Notes: generated from the sequence alone by a model not told the origin. A stretch of 64,000 nucleotides of DNA from Leptothermofonsia sp049200465 (GCF_049200465.1 NZ_CP120836.1:62001-126000); one strand, 5' to 3'. Positions 17,044 to 26,282 are shown, counted from the first letter of the stretch. A program made the numbers and translations.

Positions 17044-17281
17044 CATAGCTGTCGCCAGGTTGTTAAGGAATGAGAGTTAAATAACTCCGAAAACCTCACC
17101 CCGCCTTTGGCACCTCGATCCGAGTCGGCGCAGGGAAGGGGGAGAGGTGGGTTCACTCAAAGAATGTGATGTTATTAAATCTATGATCCTTAGGACATTG
17201 GCTTAAAGGGGGTTGGGGCTTCGCCCCCAGCCAGGAGTTCTACCCCTGCACCCTGTCCTAAGCCTGGTGGCTATAGCTATA
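17044..17281. repeat. repeat A, copy 3, interrupted by repeat C
   Basis: The left arm CATAGCTGTCGCCAGGTTGT stops at TTAAGGA. A 107-bp repeat C follows, then about 20 bp, and the A sequence resumes at TTAGGACATTGGCTTAAAGG and ends TGGTGGCTATAGCTATA. This is a clear case of one repeat inserted in another. Confidence 0.8.
17065..17171. repeat. repeat C, copy 1
   Basis: It is shared with 54624-54729: AGGAATGAGAGTTAAAT, then CTCACCCCGC, TTTGGCACC, CGAGTCGG and TTCACTCAAAGAATG in the same order. About 107 bp. Confidence 0.8.
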
Positions 17282-17344
17282 TAGGATATAAGTCCTCCTA
17301 AAACCAACTGCTAACCCCTGACAACTAAACTGCGAGAGAGTAAA

Positions 17345-17572
17345 GTGCCACATACAATTGTTACGAACACTTGTGAAGGCGTTGCCGATTGTGTTGACGC
17401 CTGCCCTGTTGCCTGCATCCACCCTGGTCCTGGTAAAAATACTAAGGGCACTGACTGGTACTGGATTGATTTTGCAACCTGCATTGACTGCGGCATTTGC
17501 CTGCAAGTTTGCCCCGTGGAGGGGGCGATTGTTCCAGAAGAGCGCCCTGATTTACAGAGAACACCGCAGTAG
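17345..17572 (+). CDS. two-cluster (4Fe-4S-type) ferredoxin
   Basis: A 75-residue protein starting at GTG (GAGAG lies 5-10 bases upstream). One cluster site is C10-x5-C16-x3-C20-P with C24. The other is the classical C46-x2-C49-x2-C52-x3-C56-P. The spacing of the first site resembles 7Fe/8Fe bacterial ferredoxins, so one cluster may be 3Fe-4S. It is a soluble electron carrier. The ABC ATPase starts eight bases after its stop, so the two are co-transcribed; why a ferredoxin should be joined to a transporter is unclear. Confidence 0.93.
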   Translation: MPHTIVTNTCEGVADCVDACPVACIHPGPGKNTKGTDWYWIDFATCIDCGICLQVCPVEGAIVPEERPDLQRTPQ

Positions 17573-17580
17573 GACCAATC

Positions 17581-18315
17581 ATGCCTGATTCTAGCCCGCT
17601 CCTTGAAGTTCACGATGTATTTGCTGGTTACGTTAGAGACCTAGACATTTTGCAGGGGGTAAATTTCAAAATTTATCCAGGTGAACTGGTGGCGGTCATT
17701 GGCCCCAATGGGGCGGGAAAGTCAACGCTGGCAAAGACAATTTTCGGGTTGCTGACACCTCATAAAGGCACGATTGTTTTTAAGGGAGCGTCGATCGCTG
17801 GGCTGAAGTCCGACCAGATTGTGCAGCGGGGCATGGGCTATGTGCCACAAATTGCTAATGTGTTCCGCTCTTTGACCGTAGAAGAAAACCTGGAGATGGG
17901 CGCGTTTGTTTTGGGAAACACCTCTTTGCAATCCCTAAAGGAAGAAATCTTCTCCCGGTTTCCTCGGCTGGCAGAACGACGAAAGCAACAGGCAGGGACA
18001 CTTTCCGGTGGAGAGCGACAGATGCTGGCAATGGGGAAAGCGCTCATGTTGAAGCCCGATTTGCTATTGCTGGATGAACCTTCGGCTGCGTTGTCTCCGT
18101 TGCTGGTCAATAGTGTGTTTGACCAGATTCGACAAATTAACCAGGCAGGAACGGCGATCGTTCTGGTGGAGCAAAATGCCCGTAAAGCCCTGGAGATGTC
18201 CGATCGCGGCTATGTTTTAGAAGCGGGGCGCGATCGCTTTGAAGGGCGGGGCATTGATTTGCTCAACGATCCCAAAGTCGGTGAGCTTTACCTGGGAGTT
18301 ACAAAGGCTCATTGA
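17581..18315 (+). CDS. LivF-like ABC transporter ATP-binding protein
   Basis: A 244-residue ATPase with Walker A GPNGAGKST (about residues 41-49), signature LSGGERQML (about 142), Walker B LLLLDEPSA and a switch histidine-region sequence close to AIVLVEQN. The opening VFAGYVRDLDILQGVNF and overall length match the LivF/UrtE class that serves branched-chain amino-acid or urea uptake. No LivG, LivH or LivM partner is nearby. It is sandwiched between a ferredoxin (8-bp gap) and a peptide-type binding protein (9-bp gap) in one apparent operon. Confidence 0.92.
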   Translation: MPDSSPLLEVHDVFAGYVRDLDILQGVNFKIYPGELVAVIGPNGAGKSTLAKTIFGLLTPHKGTIVFKGASIAGLKSDQIVQRGMGYVPQIANVFRSLTVEENLEMGAFVLGNTSLQSLKEEIFSRFPRLAERRKQQAGTLSGGERQMLAMGKALMLKPDLLLLDEPSAALSPLLVNSVFDQIRQINQAGTAIVLVEQNARKALEMSDRGYVLEAGRDRFEGRGIDLLNDPKVGELYLGVTKAH

Positions 18316-18324
18316 GGTGTTGGG

Positions 18325-19965
18325 ATGGCAAATTTTTGGCGCAACCTGAGTAAAGCACGCTCCCTGGCACGATTTTGGGGACTTGTTTGTCTGGCGTTTT
18401 TGCTTGTCATTGGCTGTAGCCGTTCAACCCCAGAGGCGGGAAATCTATCCGCTACCTACCGCGATCGCATTATCCTGGGTTCTACCGCAACCGTCAGTAC
18501 ACTTGATCCGGCAGATGCCTATGGTAAGTTTGTGGGCACGCTGCTCTACAATCTGGGCGATCGCCTCTATACCTACAAACTGGGCACCCACGAGCTGGAG
18601 CCGCAACTGGCAACGGCTATGCCTGAGGTCAGTTCCAATGGTTTGACCTACACCATTCCCTTGCGGCAGGATGTTATTTTTCACGATGGCACCCCCTTCG
18701 ACGCCAAAGCAATGGCCTTTTCGCTCAATCGGTTCATTCAAAACGGAGGTTCTCCATCCTTTCTATTGGCTGATCTGGTTGAAGAAATCAAGCCCATCGC
18801 TGAATATGAATTAACCATTCAACTGAAAAGACCATTTGCTGCTTTCCCTTCTCTACTGGCATTTTCTGGGGTTTGTGCAGTTTCCCCCAATGCCTACGAA
18901 ATTAAGGAAGGGGAGTTTAAGCCGGAAACATTTGTGGGTACAGGACCCTACAAATTAGTGAAAGTGGGCACGGATCAGATTCAGCTAGCAGCCTTTGACC
19001 GCTACTGGGGACCAAAACCTCTTACCCAAAATATCGATATTCAGTTTTTTTCCAGTTCGGCCAATTTGTTCAATGCCTTTCGCACAGGGGCAGTGGATGT
19101 AGCCTATCAAAGTTTAGCAACTGAGCAGATCAACACCCTTCAGCAGGGGATGGAAGCGAAGGGCTGGCGGGTCATCGAGCGATCGGGCAGTAGTATTGAT
19201 GTACTGACACTTAACCTGAAAAGCCCGCCCCTGGATCGGTTGGAAGTGCGGCAGGCGATCGCCGCTGTCATGGATCGCCCGCTAGTCCAGGAACGGGTGT
19301 TCCAGGGACAGATTGAACCCCTCTATAGTCTCGTTCCTACCACGCTGGATGTTCAGAAGCCCGTCTTTCAGGAGCAATACGGGGATAGCAATGCCGCCAA
19401 AGCCAGAGAATTGCTGACTAAGGCAGGGTATTCAGAATCCAACCCCCTCACGCTGGAGTTCTGGTACCGCTCAAACGTAATCAATGACCAACTCGCTGCC
19501 GCCACTTCCAAAGCCGTAGTTAACAAGGAACTGGGCGGACTGATGCAGCTTGAGCTTAGGAGCGTTGAATCTACCACGGCCTACAAAAATCTGGATAAGG
19601 GCGCTTATCCCATCTTTTTGCTGGACTGGTCCCCCGATTTCTTTGACCCGGATAATTACATTCAGCCGTTTATGGAATGTTCAAAAGGGTCCCCAAAAAC
19701 GGGATGTGAAGAAGGTTCCAGCTATCTTTGGGGTTCGTTTTACTACAGCGATCGCGCCAACCAGCTAATCGATCAAAGCCGCAAAGAACAGAACCCAGCC
19801 CGTCGTAAGCAGCTCTACATTGAGTTGCAAAACCTCCTGGCCCAGGATGTTCCCTTTATTCCCCTCTGGCAAAGCAAAGATTATCTTTTTGCCCAGAAAT
19901 GGGTTCAAGGAGCCAGTCTGGAAGTGACACAAAAAGTTCCGTTTGCGACAATGCGTAAAACTTAG
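18325..19965 (+). CDS. family-5 (peptide/nickel type) ABC substrate-binding lipoprotein
   Basis: A 546-residue SBP_bac_5 protein. The signal peptide ends in the lipobox-like LLVIGC, giving a membrane-anchored lipoprotein after Cys31. Family landmarks are LEPQLATAMPEVSSNGLTYT, VIFHDGTPFDAKAMAFSL and VGTGPYKLVKVGTDQIQL. The gene starts nine bases after the ATPase. The ATPase is of a different ABC class than usually serves this binding-protein family, and no DppB/DppC permeases are present, so the pairing is by position only. Confidence 0.92.
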   Translation: MANFWRNLSKARSLARFWGLVCLAFLLVIGCSRSTPEAGNLSATYRDRIILGSTATVSTLDPADAYGKFVGTLLYNLGDRLYTYKLGTHELEPQLATAMPEVSSNGLTYTIPLRQDVIFHDGTPFDAKAMAFSLNRFIQNGGSPSFLLADLVEEIKPIAEYELTIQLKRPFAAFPSLLAFSGVCAVSPNAYEIKEGEFKPETFVGTGPYKLVKVGTDQIQLAAFDRYWGPKPLTQNIDIQFFSSSANLFNAFRTGAVDVAYQSLATEQINTLQQGMEAKGWRVIERSGSSIDVLTLNLKSPPLDRLEVRQAIAAVMDRPLVQERVFQGQIEPLYSLVPTTLDVQKPVFQEQYGDSNAAKARELLTKAGYSESNPLTLEFWYRSNVINDQLAAATSKAVVNKELGGLMQLELRSVESTTAYKNLDKGAYPIFLLDWSPDFFDPDNYIQPFMECSKGSPKTGCEEGSSYLWGSFYYSDRANQLIDQSRKEQNPARRKQLYIELQNLLAQDVPFIPLWQSKDYLFAQKWVQGASLEVTQKVPFATMRKT

Positions 19966-20015
19966 CGCGTTTTTCCAGAGCAATCGGTTACAGTCATGGG
20001 GTTCAGGTGGGAGAT

Positions 20016-20813
20016 ATGGAAGTTCTGGTTATCCTTCTTTCTGGCTTGATAACCCTCATTTCGCCAGTGGGGGTGGTGAGCGATCGCCTGGTTGAAAGCG
20101 CCATTCGCAAACAGCTTGCGGATGTTGAACAACTCCAGGTGCGGATTGATAATGCTCCCTCCTACCAGTTAATCCAGGGAAAAGCAGATCGCATCCGCAT
20201 TGCCGGACGGGGAGTGTTTCCACTGAAGGGCGTGCGGATTGAAGCCCTGGAGGTTGAAACCGATCCAGTTCACCTCGATGCCCGGCGGTTGCTGCGGCGC
20301 GGCAGAACCCGACTGGTGCAACCACTCCGAACCGGAGTGAGGGTCGTCATCAAACAGGAAGATATTCTCAAAGCTATGCAGTCTTCCACAGTTTTAGACC
20401 GATTGAGGCGAGCCGGGGTCAGCATCCTGAATGACGGAGACAATCGGCGGCGGGCTCAACGTTACGAACTGATCAATCCCCGAATTGAATTACTCGACAA
20501 CCAGCGGTTGCGTTTGCAGGTACAAGTACGGGAAAAAGGAGACCCCGCCAGCCTGGATATTTTTGTAGAATCGGGCATTGAAGTCGTTGCCGGACGGCAG
20601 TTACGCCTGCTTGCCCCCATCATTCGGTTGAATGGGGAAGCAGCCCCCGAAAATTTGTTGAAAGCGATCGCTGATGGCGTCTTCGAACGCTCCGATCTGC
20701 GCCAACTTGAAAAATCTGGAATCATCGCTAGAATTTTGCAATTGAAGATCGGCAACAACCGGATGGAACTGGCAGCCTTTGTTCAGATGTCAGAGGCTAA
20801 GAGGAGGGAGTAG
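20016..20813 (+). CDS. DUF2993 (LmeA-like) protein
   Basis: About 265 residues. The N-terminal hydrophobic segment EVLVILLSGLITLISPVGVV could be a signal anchor. It is followed by the DUF2993 pattern: AIRKQLADVEQLQVRIDNAP, VRIEALEVETDPVHLD and GEAAPENLLKAIADGVF. The family includes mycobacterial LmeA and is common in cyanobacteria, where its role is not established. The ATG at 20016 is chosen over the GTG at 20007 because GGTGGGAGA precedes it. Its 3' end runs into purine-rich low-complexity DNA. Confidence 0.85.
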   Translation: MEVLVILLSGLITLISPVGVVSDRLVESAIRKQLADVEQLQVRIDNAPSYQLIQGKADRIRIAGRGVFPLKGVRIEALEVETDPVHLDARRLLRRGRTRLVQPLRTGVRVVIKQEDILKAMQSSTVLDRLRRAGVSILNDGDNRRRAQRYELINPRIELLDNQRLRLQVQVREKGDPASLDIFVESGIEVVAGRQLRLLAPIIRLNGEAAPENLLKAIADGVFERSDLRQLEKSGIIARILQLKIGNNRMELAAFVQMSEAKRRE

Positions 20814-21006
20814 GAAGAAGAAGAAAGAAGAAATAAATCGGAGACTAGGAGTGTGGCTAGGGGCTAGGATCAGGTATTGGGACAACTCTGGACTCAAAAA
20901 TCGGAATTTAAAGCTCATAAAATTAAAACTCATAACTCACAACTTACTCCTCCACCCCTCTCCAACGACTAACAAACAGCTAACAACTGACTAAGGAAAC
21001 CCTTCC

Positions 21007-21684
21007 ATGCAAGACCACGAATCACCTACCCGCCGTCTTCCGCTCAGCATCGTCGCTGGCATTTCAGCGCTAATTCTGGGGACAGGAGGTGCGGTTGCCT
21101 GGTGGGGGTGGAACACGATCTCTCAGCGTCAGACTGCCCCATCCGCGACTCAGCGATCGCAACCTATCCAGGAAGAGCCCAAGTCGCCGCAGATCGCCGC
21201 TGATCCGGCTGAAACGGGGCAACCCCCAGCAAAGATTGCCCCTGCGGAAGCTGAAAAAACGCTCCAAGTGTTCTGGCTCAAGGGTATGGGCAACGAAGTA
21301 GCACTCACTGCGGTTCCAGTGAAGCTGAGTTCTTCCCAGGACTCTGGAGCATTGGTGGAAGCCGCCGTCAAGCAACTGCTGGCAGGTCCCTCCAACGCCT
21401 CCGTCACGACCACCATTCCCCGCAAGACAAAACTCAAAAGTCTGTCTGTTCGCAACGATGGCATTCATATTGACCTATCCGAAGAATTCACTCAGGGTGG
21501 GGGAACAACTTCAATGACAGCCAGAGTAGCCCAGATTCTCTACACGGCAACAAGCCTGAATCCCAACGCTCAGGTCTGGCTTTCTGTTGAAGGGGAACCT
21601 TTGAATACCCTAGGTGGAGAGGGCCTGATGCTTGACCAACCCATGACTCGTAAAGGCTTTGAGAAAGACTTTTCTTTATACTAG
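21007..21684 (+). CDS. GerMN-domain membrane-anchored protein
   Basis: A 225-residue protein. A membrane anchor lies at residues 13-33 (LSIVAGISALILGTGGAVAW), then a Pro/Gln-rich linker, then a GerMN domain from about residue 85 (LQVFWLKGMG, AAVKQLLAGPSNASVTTTIP, GIHIDLSEEF). GerMN domains occur in the spore germination protein GermM and in many envelope proteins of unknown function. It follows the DUF2993 gene by about 190 bp, and both look envelope-related. Confidence 0.85.
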   Translation: MQDHESPTRRLPLSIVAGISALILGTGGAVAWWGWNTISQRQTAPSATQRSQPIQEEPKSPQIAADPAETGQPPAKIAPAEAEKTLQVFWLKGMGNEVALTAVPVKLSSSQDSGALVEAAVKQLLAGPSNASVTTTIPRKTKLKSLSVRNDGIHIDLSEEFTQGGGTTSMTARVAQILYTATSLNPNAQVWLSVEGEPLNTLGGEGLMLDQPMTRKGFEKDFSLY

Positions 21685-22039
21685 CCAAAGCACTCTATCG
21701 TGAAATCATGCCGGATTTCATTCGCCCATTCACTCCTTTTCACCCATCCGCCCATTCAATGGGCTTACGATTTACTACTCCCATTAATGAGCCCGTAATC
21801 CTATCTTTCCTCCGGTTCTCCTGGAAGGCTGGTGAATAAGCCTCGCTTATGACCACAACAAAATCAATATTCCAGGGGTTTTAATATTCCAGGGGTTTTG
21901 TTTGGGAGAAAAGTGTAGCGTAACTATACTTTTATCGGCAAGCCGGAAGAATCTTTCCGCCTCATCCTGGCTAGATTTTCGTATCCTGGAGAGACGCATA
22001 GGATTTGCTAATTTAGCTCTCCCAATGGTTATTTCATTT
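21685..22039. other. intergenic region with repeat F copy 2
   Basis: It contains repeat F (21831-21950). The open frame that reaches back to 21902 is an extension of the downstream lipoprotein gene through this repeat and is not thought to be translated. Confidence 0.5.
21831..21950 (+). repeat. repeat F, copy 2
   Basis: Homologous to 10508-10610 in the same orientation. This copy has an internal duplication of the block AATATTCCAGGGGTTTT. It lies just upstream of a peptide-binding lipoprotein gene. Confidence 0.6.
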
Positions 22040-23833
22040 ATGAGATGGGTTGATTTTCACGCGTTGCGGCGATGGCTGGTGGTTTTATTGGTGGGGATTG
22101 GGGCGATCGCCCTCACTGCTTGCAGCCCTCAGATGTTCAGAACGTCGGCAGCGCAAGTGCCAGAACTCACTGATTGGAATCTCAGCAATCCCAAAACCTT
22201 CAACTACGCCCTCAGCAATGAATCTCCCAATGTATTTACCTACACCTATGAGGGATTGATTACTGAAAACGCCCTAACGGGAGCCATTGAGCCTGCACTA
22301 GCGGAGTCCTGGGAAATTGCAGAGGACAAGAAGCGAATCACCTTTACCCTGCGTGAGGGATTGAAATGGTCGGATGGTCAACCGCTGACGGCAGACGATG
22401 TGGTGTTTAGCTATCAAGACATCTACACCAATCCTGCCATTCCAACGCCGATTCAAGATGTCTTAAAAATTGGTAAGGACCGCCGCTTTCCCACAGTGCG
22501 TAAGGTAGACGATCGCCGCGTTGAGTTTACCACCCCAGAACCCTTTGCTCCTTTTCTGCGGATTACGGGCATCCCCATCATGCCCAAACATGCTCTGGAA
22601 AAGGCCGTGAAAACGAAGGGTTCCGATGGCAACCCACTGTTCTTATCCACCTGGGGAACGGATACCAACCCCAGAGACATTATTTGCAATGGTCCCTACG
22701 TACTGGATGCCTACGTTACCAGCCAACGTGTGATTTTCAAGAAAAATCCCTACTACTGGCGCAAGGACACCCAGGGCAACTCCCAACCCTATATTGAGCG
22801 AATTGTCTGGAGTATTGTTGAGAATCGAGATACGGCCCTGTTGCAATTTCGTTCCGGGGGGCTTGACCTTTCAGAACCCATTCGCCCGGAGGATTTTGAG
22901 CTATTAAAGCGAGAAGAAAGACGGGGCCGTTTCACCGTCTACATGGGGGGACCACGCCCAATTACAACATTCATGTCATTTAATCTGAACCAGGGTCGCC
23001 GCAATGGGAAACCCTTAGTCGATCCGGTTAAGTCCCGCTGGTTTAACAATGTGTCGTTTCGGCAGGCTGTGGCTTATGCGATCGACCGCGAGAAGATGAA
23101 AAATACCATCTATCGTGGACTGGGGACGTTGATCAACTCCACACTCATCCCCCAAAGTCCCTACTATCTTTCTCCGGAGCAGGGGTTGAAAGTATACAAC
23201 TACGACCCAGCCAAAGCCAGACAACTACTACTGGATGCGGGATTTAAGTACGATTCCAAAGGGCAACTATTGGACTCAGAGGGTAATCGGGTCCGGTTTA
23301 CGCTCATGACCAATGCCGGAAATACCATTCGGGAACAGATGATTTCCCAGATCCGGCAAGACCTGGCAAAGATTGGAATGCAGGTTGACCTGAGGCCACT
23401 CAATTTCAATGTCTTGCTGGATAAATTAGACAACACACTGGATTGGGAAGCCTACCTGCTGGCAATGGGCAGTGGGCGCGAACCCAACGATGGTGCCAAC
23501 ATCTGGCTACCCAATGGGTCATCTCACAATTTCAACTTTCCCTCCCTGCCAGGTAGACCTCCGATTGAAGGGCGGGTGGTCGCCGATTGGGAAGCCGAAA
23601 TTGGTCGGCTATTTATTGAAGGAGCCCAGGAACTGGATGAAACGAAGCGGAAAGCCATTTATGCCCAGACACAAAAGCTTACCCAGGAATACCTGCCGTG
23701 GATTCCTCTGGTGGTAGAGCGGATTATGGCGGCGGCCCGCGATCACATAGAGGGTATTGAATACCCCGAATTGGGCGGTGTTGTCTGGAATATCCATGAA
23801 CTGAAAGTCACAGATCAAAGGATAATTGATTAG
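22040..23833 (+). CDS. family-5 peptide-type ABC substrate-binding lipoprotein (second copy)
   Basis: From the ATG at 22040 (MRWVDFHALRRWLVVLLVGI) this gives 597 residues with a lipoprotein signal ending ALTAC; the ATG at 22025 is an alternative. SBP_bac_5 features include EPALAESWEIAEDKKRITFT, LKWSDGQPLTADDVVFSY, ICNGPYVLDAYV and FRQAVAYAIDREKM. It is longer than, and clearly diverged from, the binding protein at 18325. No permease or ATPase lies beside it. It should be exported and anchored to the outer face of the plasma membrane to bind oligopeptides or a similar solute. Confidence 0.92.
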   Translation: MRWVDFHALRRWLVVLLVGIGAIALTACSPQMFRTSAAQVPELTDWNLSNPKTFNYALSNESPNVFTYTYEGLITENALTGAIEPALAESWEIAEDKKRITFTLREGLKWSDGQPLTADDVVFSYQDIYTNPAIPTPIQDVLKIGKDRRFPTVRKVDDRRVEFTTPEPFAPFLRITGIPIMPKHALEKAVKTKGSDGNPLFLSTWGTDTNPRDIICNGPYVLDAYVTSQRVIFKKNPYYWRKDTQGNSQPYIERIVWSIVENRDTALLQFRSGGLDLSEPIRPEDFELLKREERRGRFTVYMGGPRPITTFMSFNLNQGRRNGKPLVDPVKSRWFNNVSFRQAVAYAIDREKMKNTIYRGLGTLINSTLIPQSPYYLSPEQGLKVYNYDPAKARQLLLDAGFKYDSKGQLLDSEGNRVRFTLMTNAGNTIREQMISQIRQDLAKIGMQVDLRPLNFNVLLDKLDNTLDWEAYLLAMGSGREPNDGANIWLPNGSSHNFNFPSLPGRPPIEGRVVADWEAEIGRLFIEGAQELDETKRKAIYAQTQKLTQEYLPWIPLVVERIMAAARDHIEGIEYPELGGVVWNIHELKVTDQRIID

Positions 23834-25257
23834 TGAATTTTTTCAGCCACCAGAAGCAGTACCGGGTTTAGTGGCGATAGGCGAGTTAACGACGCTACCG
23901 GCAATGACCGGGAAATTTGAAGCTGGAGCAGGCGGTAATGCCATTTTGCTCTACCCTGAAAAGGATAACCTTCAGAATTTGAAGCCTCCTTGTACCGGCC
24001 CTGCTCCCTCTTACTCCTATTCTCGTCCACTTCTGCTCTCGTCCACTTCCCTCCTCCCTCCTCTACCTGTTCAGCAAACCAATGTAACGCTTCACTTTGA
24101 TGTTCCAGGGTTGCCAGCGCCAGTACGATTCGCCCACCAGATGCTAACCGCTCTCCACAAAAATCCAGGATGGGAGTGAGATGGCCGCCACTACCACCGA
24201 TAAAAATGCGATTGGGTTGTGGTAACGTTTCCAAGGTTTCAGGGGCAGTTCCATGAATTGAAATTACGTTGTTGACTTGGAATCGCAGGCAATTTTTCTC
24301 AATTAAGGCGGAACCGATCGCCGTTTTCTCCACCGCATACACCTTAGAAGCCGGGCAGAGGCGAGCAATTTCGATGGAAATGGACCCGGTACCTGCGCCA
24401 ATATCCCAAACTATCTGGGATGGTTGAAGGGCCAGTTCTCCCAGAATCTGTACCCGAACTTCCCGTTTGGTCATCAATCGGGGGCGATCGCTAAAGCTCA
24501 GAAACGCCTGGTCGGGGATTCCCAATAGGGGCAATGCTGTCAGATCCAGGGATCTTTCTGATGTCGCCAGACGCTGGAGAATCACCACATTCAAGGGCGC
24601 AAATTCCTGGGACTGAAGCATGTGGGGATGGGATGCCTCAACGATGCGTTCGTTAGCTCCACCCAAGTTTTCACAAACCCAGAATTTGTAGCACACAGGT
24701 AGATCAAGGGCCCGCACTAGGTCAGCAATCGCTCCTGGCGTATTGGTTCCATCCGTCAGTACGGCGATTTTTTCGGCCCCCTGGTGCAGTGCCTGAGTCA
24801 ATTCATCCAGCGATCGCCCATGGGCACTAACAAACCGAACGTCATGCCAGGGTAGTTTAATCCGGCTAAAGGCCAGTTGAATAGAACTCAGATGGGGGTG
24901 AAAGATGAGTTGCTCAGCAGGAAATTCTTCTAGCAGTAGACGACCGAGGCCAAAGAAGAGGGGGTCACCGGAAGTGAGGATGGCGATGTGGGGGGTAGAG
25001 GGTGGAGGGTAGGGAGTCGGGGATAGGGAGTGAAGGGTAAACGCAGAGCCCTTTGCCTGTTCTAAAAGTTGGCGGATTTGGGCGATCGCGGCAGTGAAGT
25101 TATTCAACAGCAGGCGATTGCCAGAATGGTTTGGGAAATAGCTGAGGTGACGGGAACTGCCCACCAGCAGCGTTGCCTGCTCAATCAACTGGCGTATAGT
25201 TTCCGATAGCCCTACCGCACCATCCAGTCCAATCCCAATCACGTGAATGGGAATCAT
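23830..25257 (-). CDS. cobL: precorrin-6Y C5,15-methyltransferase (decarboxylating), CbiE-CbiT fusion
   Basis: 475 residues from the ATG at 25257 (MIPIHVIGIGLDG). The N-terminal CbiE tetrapyrrole-methylase domain has VGSSRHLSYFP and ILTSGDPLFFGLGRLLL. The C-terminal CbiT domain has the SAM site VWDIGAGTGSISIEIARLCP and FIGGSGGHL. The enzyme methylates C5 and C15 and removes the acetate side chain in corrin-ring synthesis. It overlaps holA by four bases (ATGA). Two low-complexity insertions are present: a Pro/Ser/Thr stretch (SPTPYPPPSTPH) in CbiE and a charged segment (DENRSKREQGRYKEASNSEG) near the C-terminus. They resemble the purine-rich tracts found between genes. Confidence 0.93.
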   Translation of the reverse strand: MIPIHVIGIGLDGAVGLSETIRQLIEQATLLVGSSRHLSYFPNHSGNRLLLNNFTAAIAQIRQLLEQAKGSAFTLHSLSPTPYPPPSTPHIAILTSGDPLFFGLGRLLLEEFPAEQLIFHPHLSSIQLAFSRIKLPWHDVRFVSAHGRSLDELTQALHQGAEKIAVLTDGTNTPGAIADLVRALDLPVCYKFWVCENLGGANERIVEASHPHMLQSQEFAPLNVVILQRLATSERSLDLTALPLLGIPDQAFLSFSDRPRLMTKREVRVQILGELALQPSQIVWDIGAGTGSISIEIARLCPASKVYAVEKTAIGSALIEKNCLRFQVNNVISIHGTAPETLETLPQPNRIFIGGSGGHLTPILDFCGERLASGGRIVLALATLEHQSEALHWFAEQVEEGGGKWTRAEVDENRSKREQGRYKEASNSEGYPFQGRAKWHYRLLQLQISRSLPVASLTRLSPLNPVLLLVAEKIH

Positions 25258-26282
25258 GGAAAATTCCCTCTCCGGCACAGTTCACACAATTCAATTATCC
25301 GGGTTTGCAGGGTAGAAAGCTCGTCCGCTCCCAGTTTCAGGCTGGCTTCCAGTTCTAGCAAGAGGGGTAAGGTTTGGAGCAGCGTAGACAGGGACAACCG
25401 CTCAACTTCTTTTTTGAGGAAATAAAGGCGTTTGGGGTTGTTGATTTCAGCTTCCTGGGCAATTTTTTGCTCATCTCGCTCACCCGATTCCACCATCAGC
25501 TTGACCCAGAGCCAGGTGCGAAACTGCCCAATCAGCGATTTGCCAATCATGAGAGCAGGTTCATTCTGGCGTAACAAGTCCGTCACCAGGTCGAGGGCCT
25601 GGGCAACCTGCCCCTGACGAATGGCGGCTCCCAGTTGCAGGGTGTTTTGAGTACTGGCCGTGACGAGGGTGGCGATCGCCCTTTCATCCAGGGGTTGCTT
25701 TGTCTTGCCTGCGTAAAGTTGTAGCTTTTCTAACTCACTATATAGCTGGCGGGTATTGTTACCAACCGCTTCAGCCAGTAACTCCACTGCTCCGGTAGCC
25801 AGTTTCACCCCCATTTCTTTAGCTGTCTGCTGCACCTGTTTAACCAATAAATCCGTTTTCCAGGGTGGAATCACCGGAAACTCCCGGATTTCAGCGTGTC
25901 TCTGTAAGAGCTTACTGGACTTAAGGCGACTATCCGGTTTGCTACTTGAGGTCAACAGCAGCACACTGGTTTCAGGAAGCCGGGGCAGAGTACGTTCCAG
26001 CTCGGTGTAGAGTTCTTCCGGACACCGCTGGCAAAGAGGCGTGTCTACCAACCAAATCAGACGATTCCCCATGCCAAAAGGAGGCGTCATCGCTTGATTT
26101 AACGCCTGGATGACTGCATCAGGTTGATCGGGAGTGATTTTGTCAAAGTTGAAACTGCTCCAGTTGGGGTCGAGGACCCGTTGCCGGAGTGCATCTACAG
26201 CTTGGGCGATCGCAAACTCATCCTCTCCCCAATAGAGATAAATTGGCACCTGGGATACTACCTCCTGCTTCATTTGTGTCAT
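25254..26282 (-). CDS. holA: DNA polymerase III subunit delta
   Basis: A 342-residue clamp-loader delta subunit. It begins with the YLYWGEDEFAIAQAVDALRQ nucleotide-fold region (degenerate, as in all delta subunits). It continues through TSSSKPDSRLKSSKLLQRHA and ELLAEAVGNNTRQLYSELEK, and ends in the collar domain ELEASLKLGADELSTLQTRI. It acts in the replisome to open the beta clamp. Its TGA stop overlaps the start of cobL, so the two are translated together although they are functionally unrelated. Confidence 0.93.
   Translation of the reverse strand: MTQMKQEVVSQVPIYLYWGEDEFAIAQAVDALRQRVLDPNWSSFNFDKITPDQPDAVIQALNQAMTPPFGMGNRLIWLVDTPLCQRCPEELYTELERTLPRLPETSVLLLTSSSKPDSRLKSSKLLQRHAEIREFPVIPPWKTDLLVKQVQQTAKEMGVKLATGAVELLAEAVGNNTRQLYSELEKLQLYAGKTKQPLDERAIATLVTASTQNTLQLGAAIRQGQVAQALDLVTDLLRQNEPALMIGKSLIGQFRTWLWVKLMVESGERDEQKIAQEAEINNPKRLYFLKKEVERLSLSTLLQTLPLLLELEASLKLGADELSTLQTRIIELCELCRRGNFP

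Larger units (their letters stand above)
16839..17344. other. intergenic region: purine-rich tract plus nested repeats
   Basis: Purine-rich low-complexity DNA (16838-16885) is followed by unremarkable sequence. It ends in repeat A copy 3, which is interrupted by repeat C. No gene is seen. The region just before the ferredoxin start (17290-17344) must hold its promoter. Confidence 0.5.
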
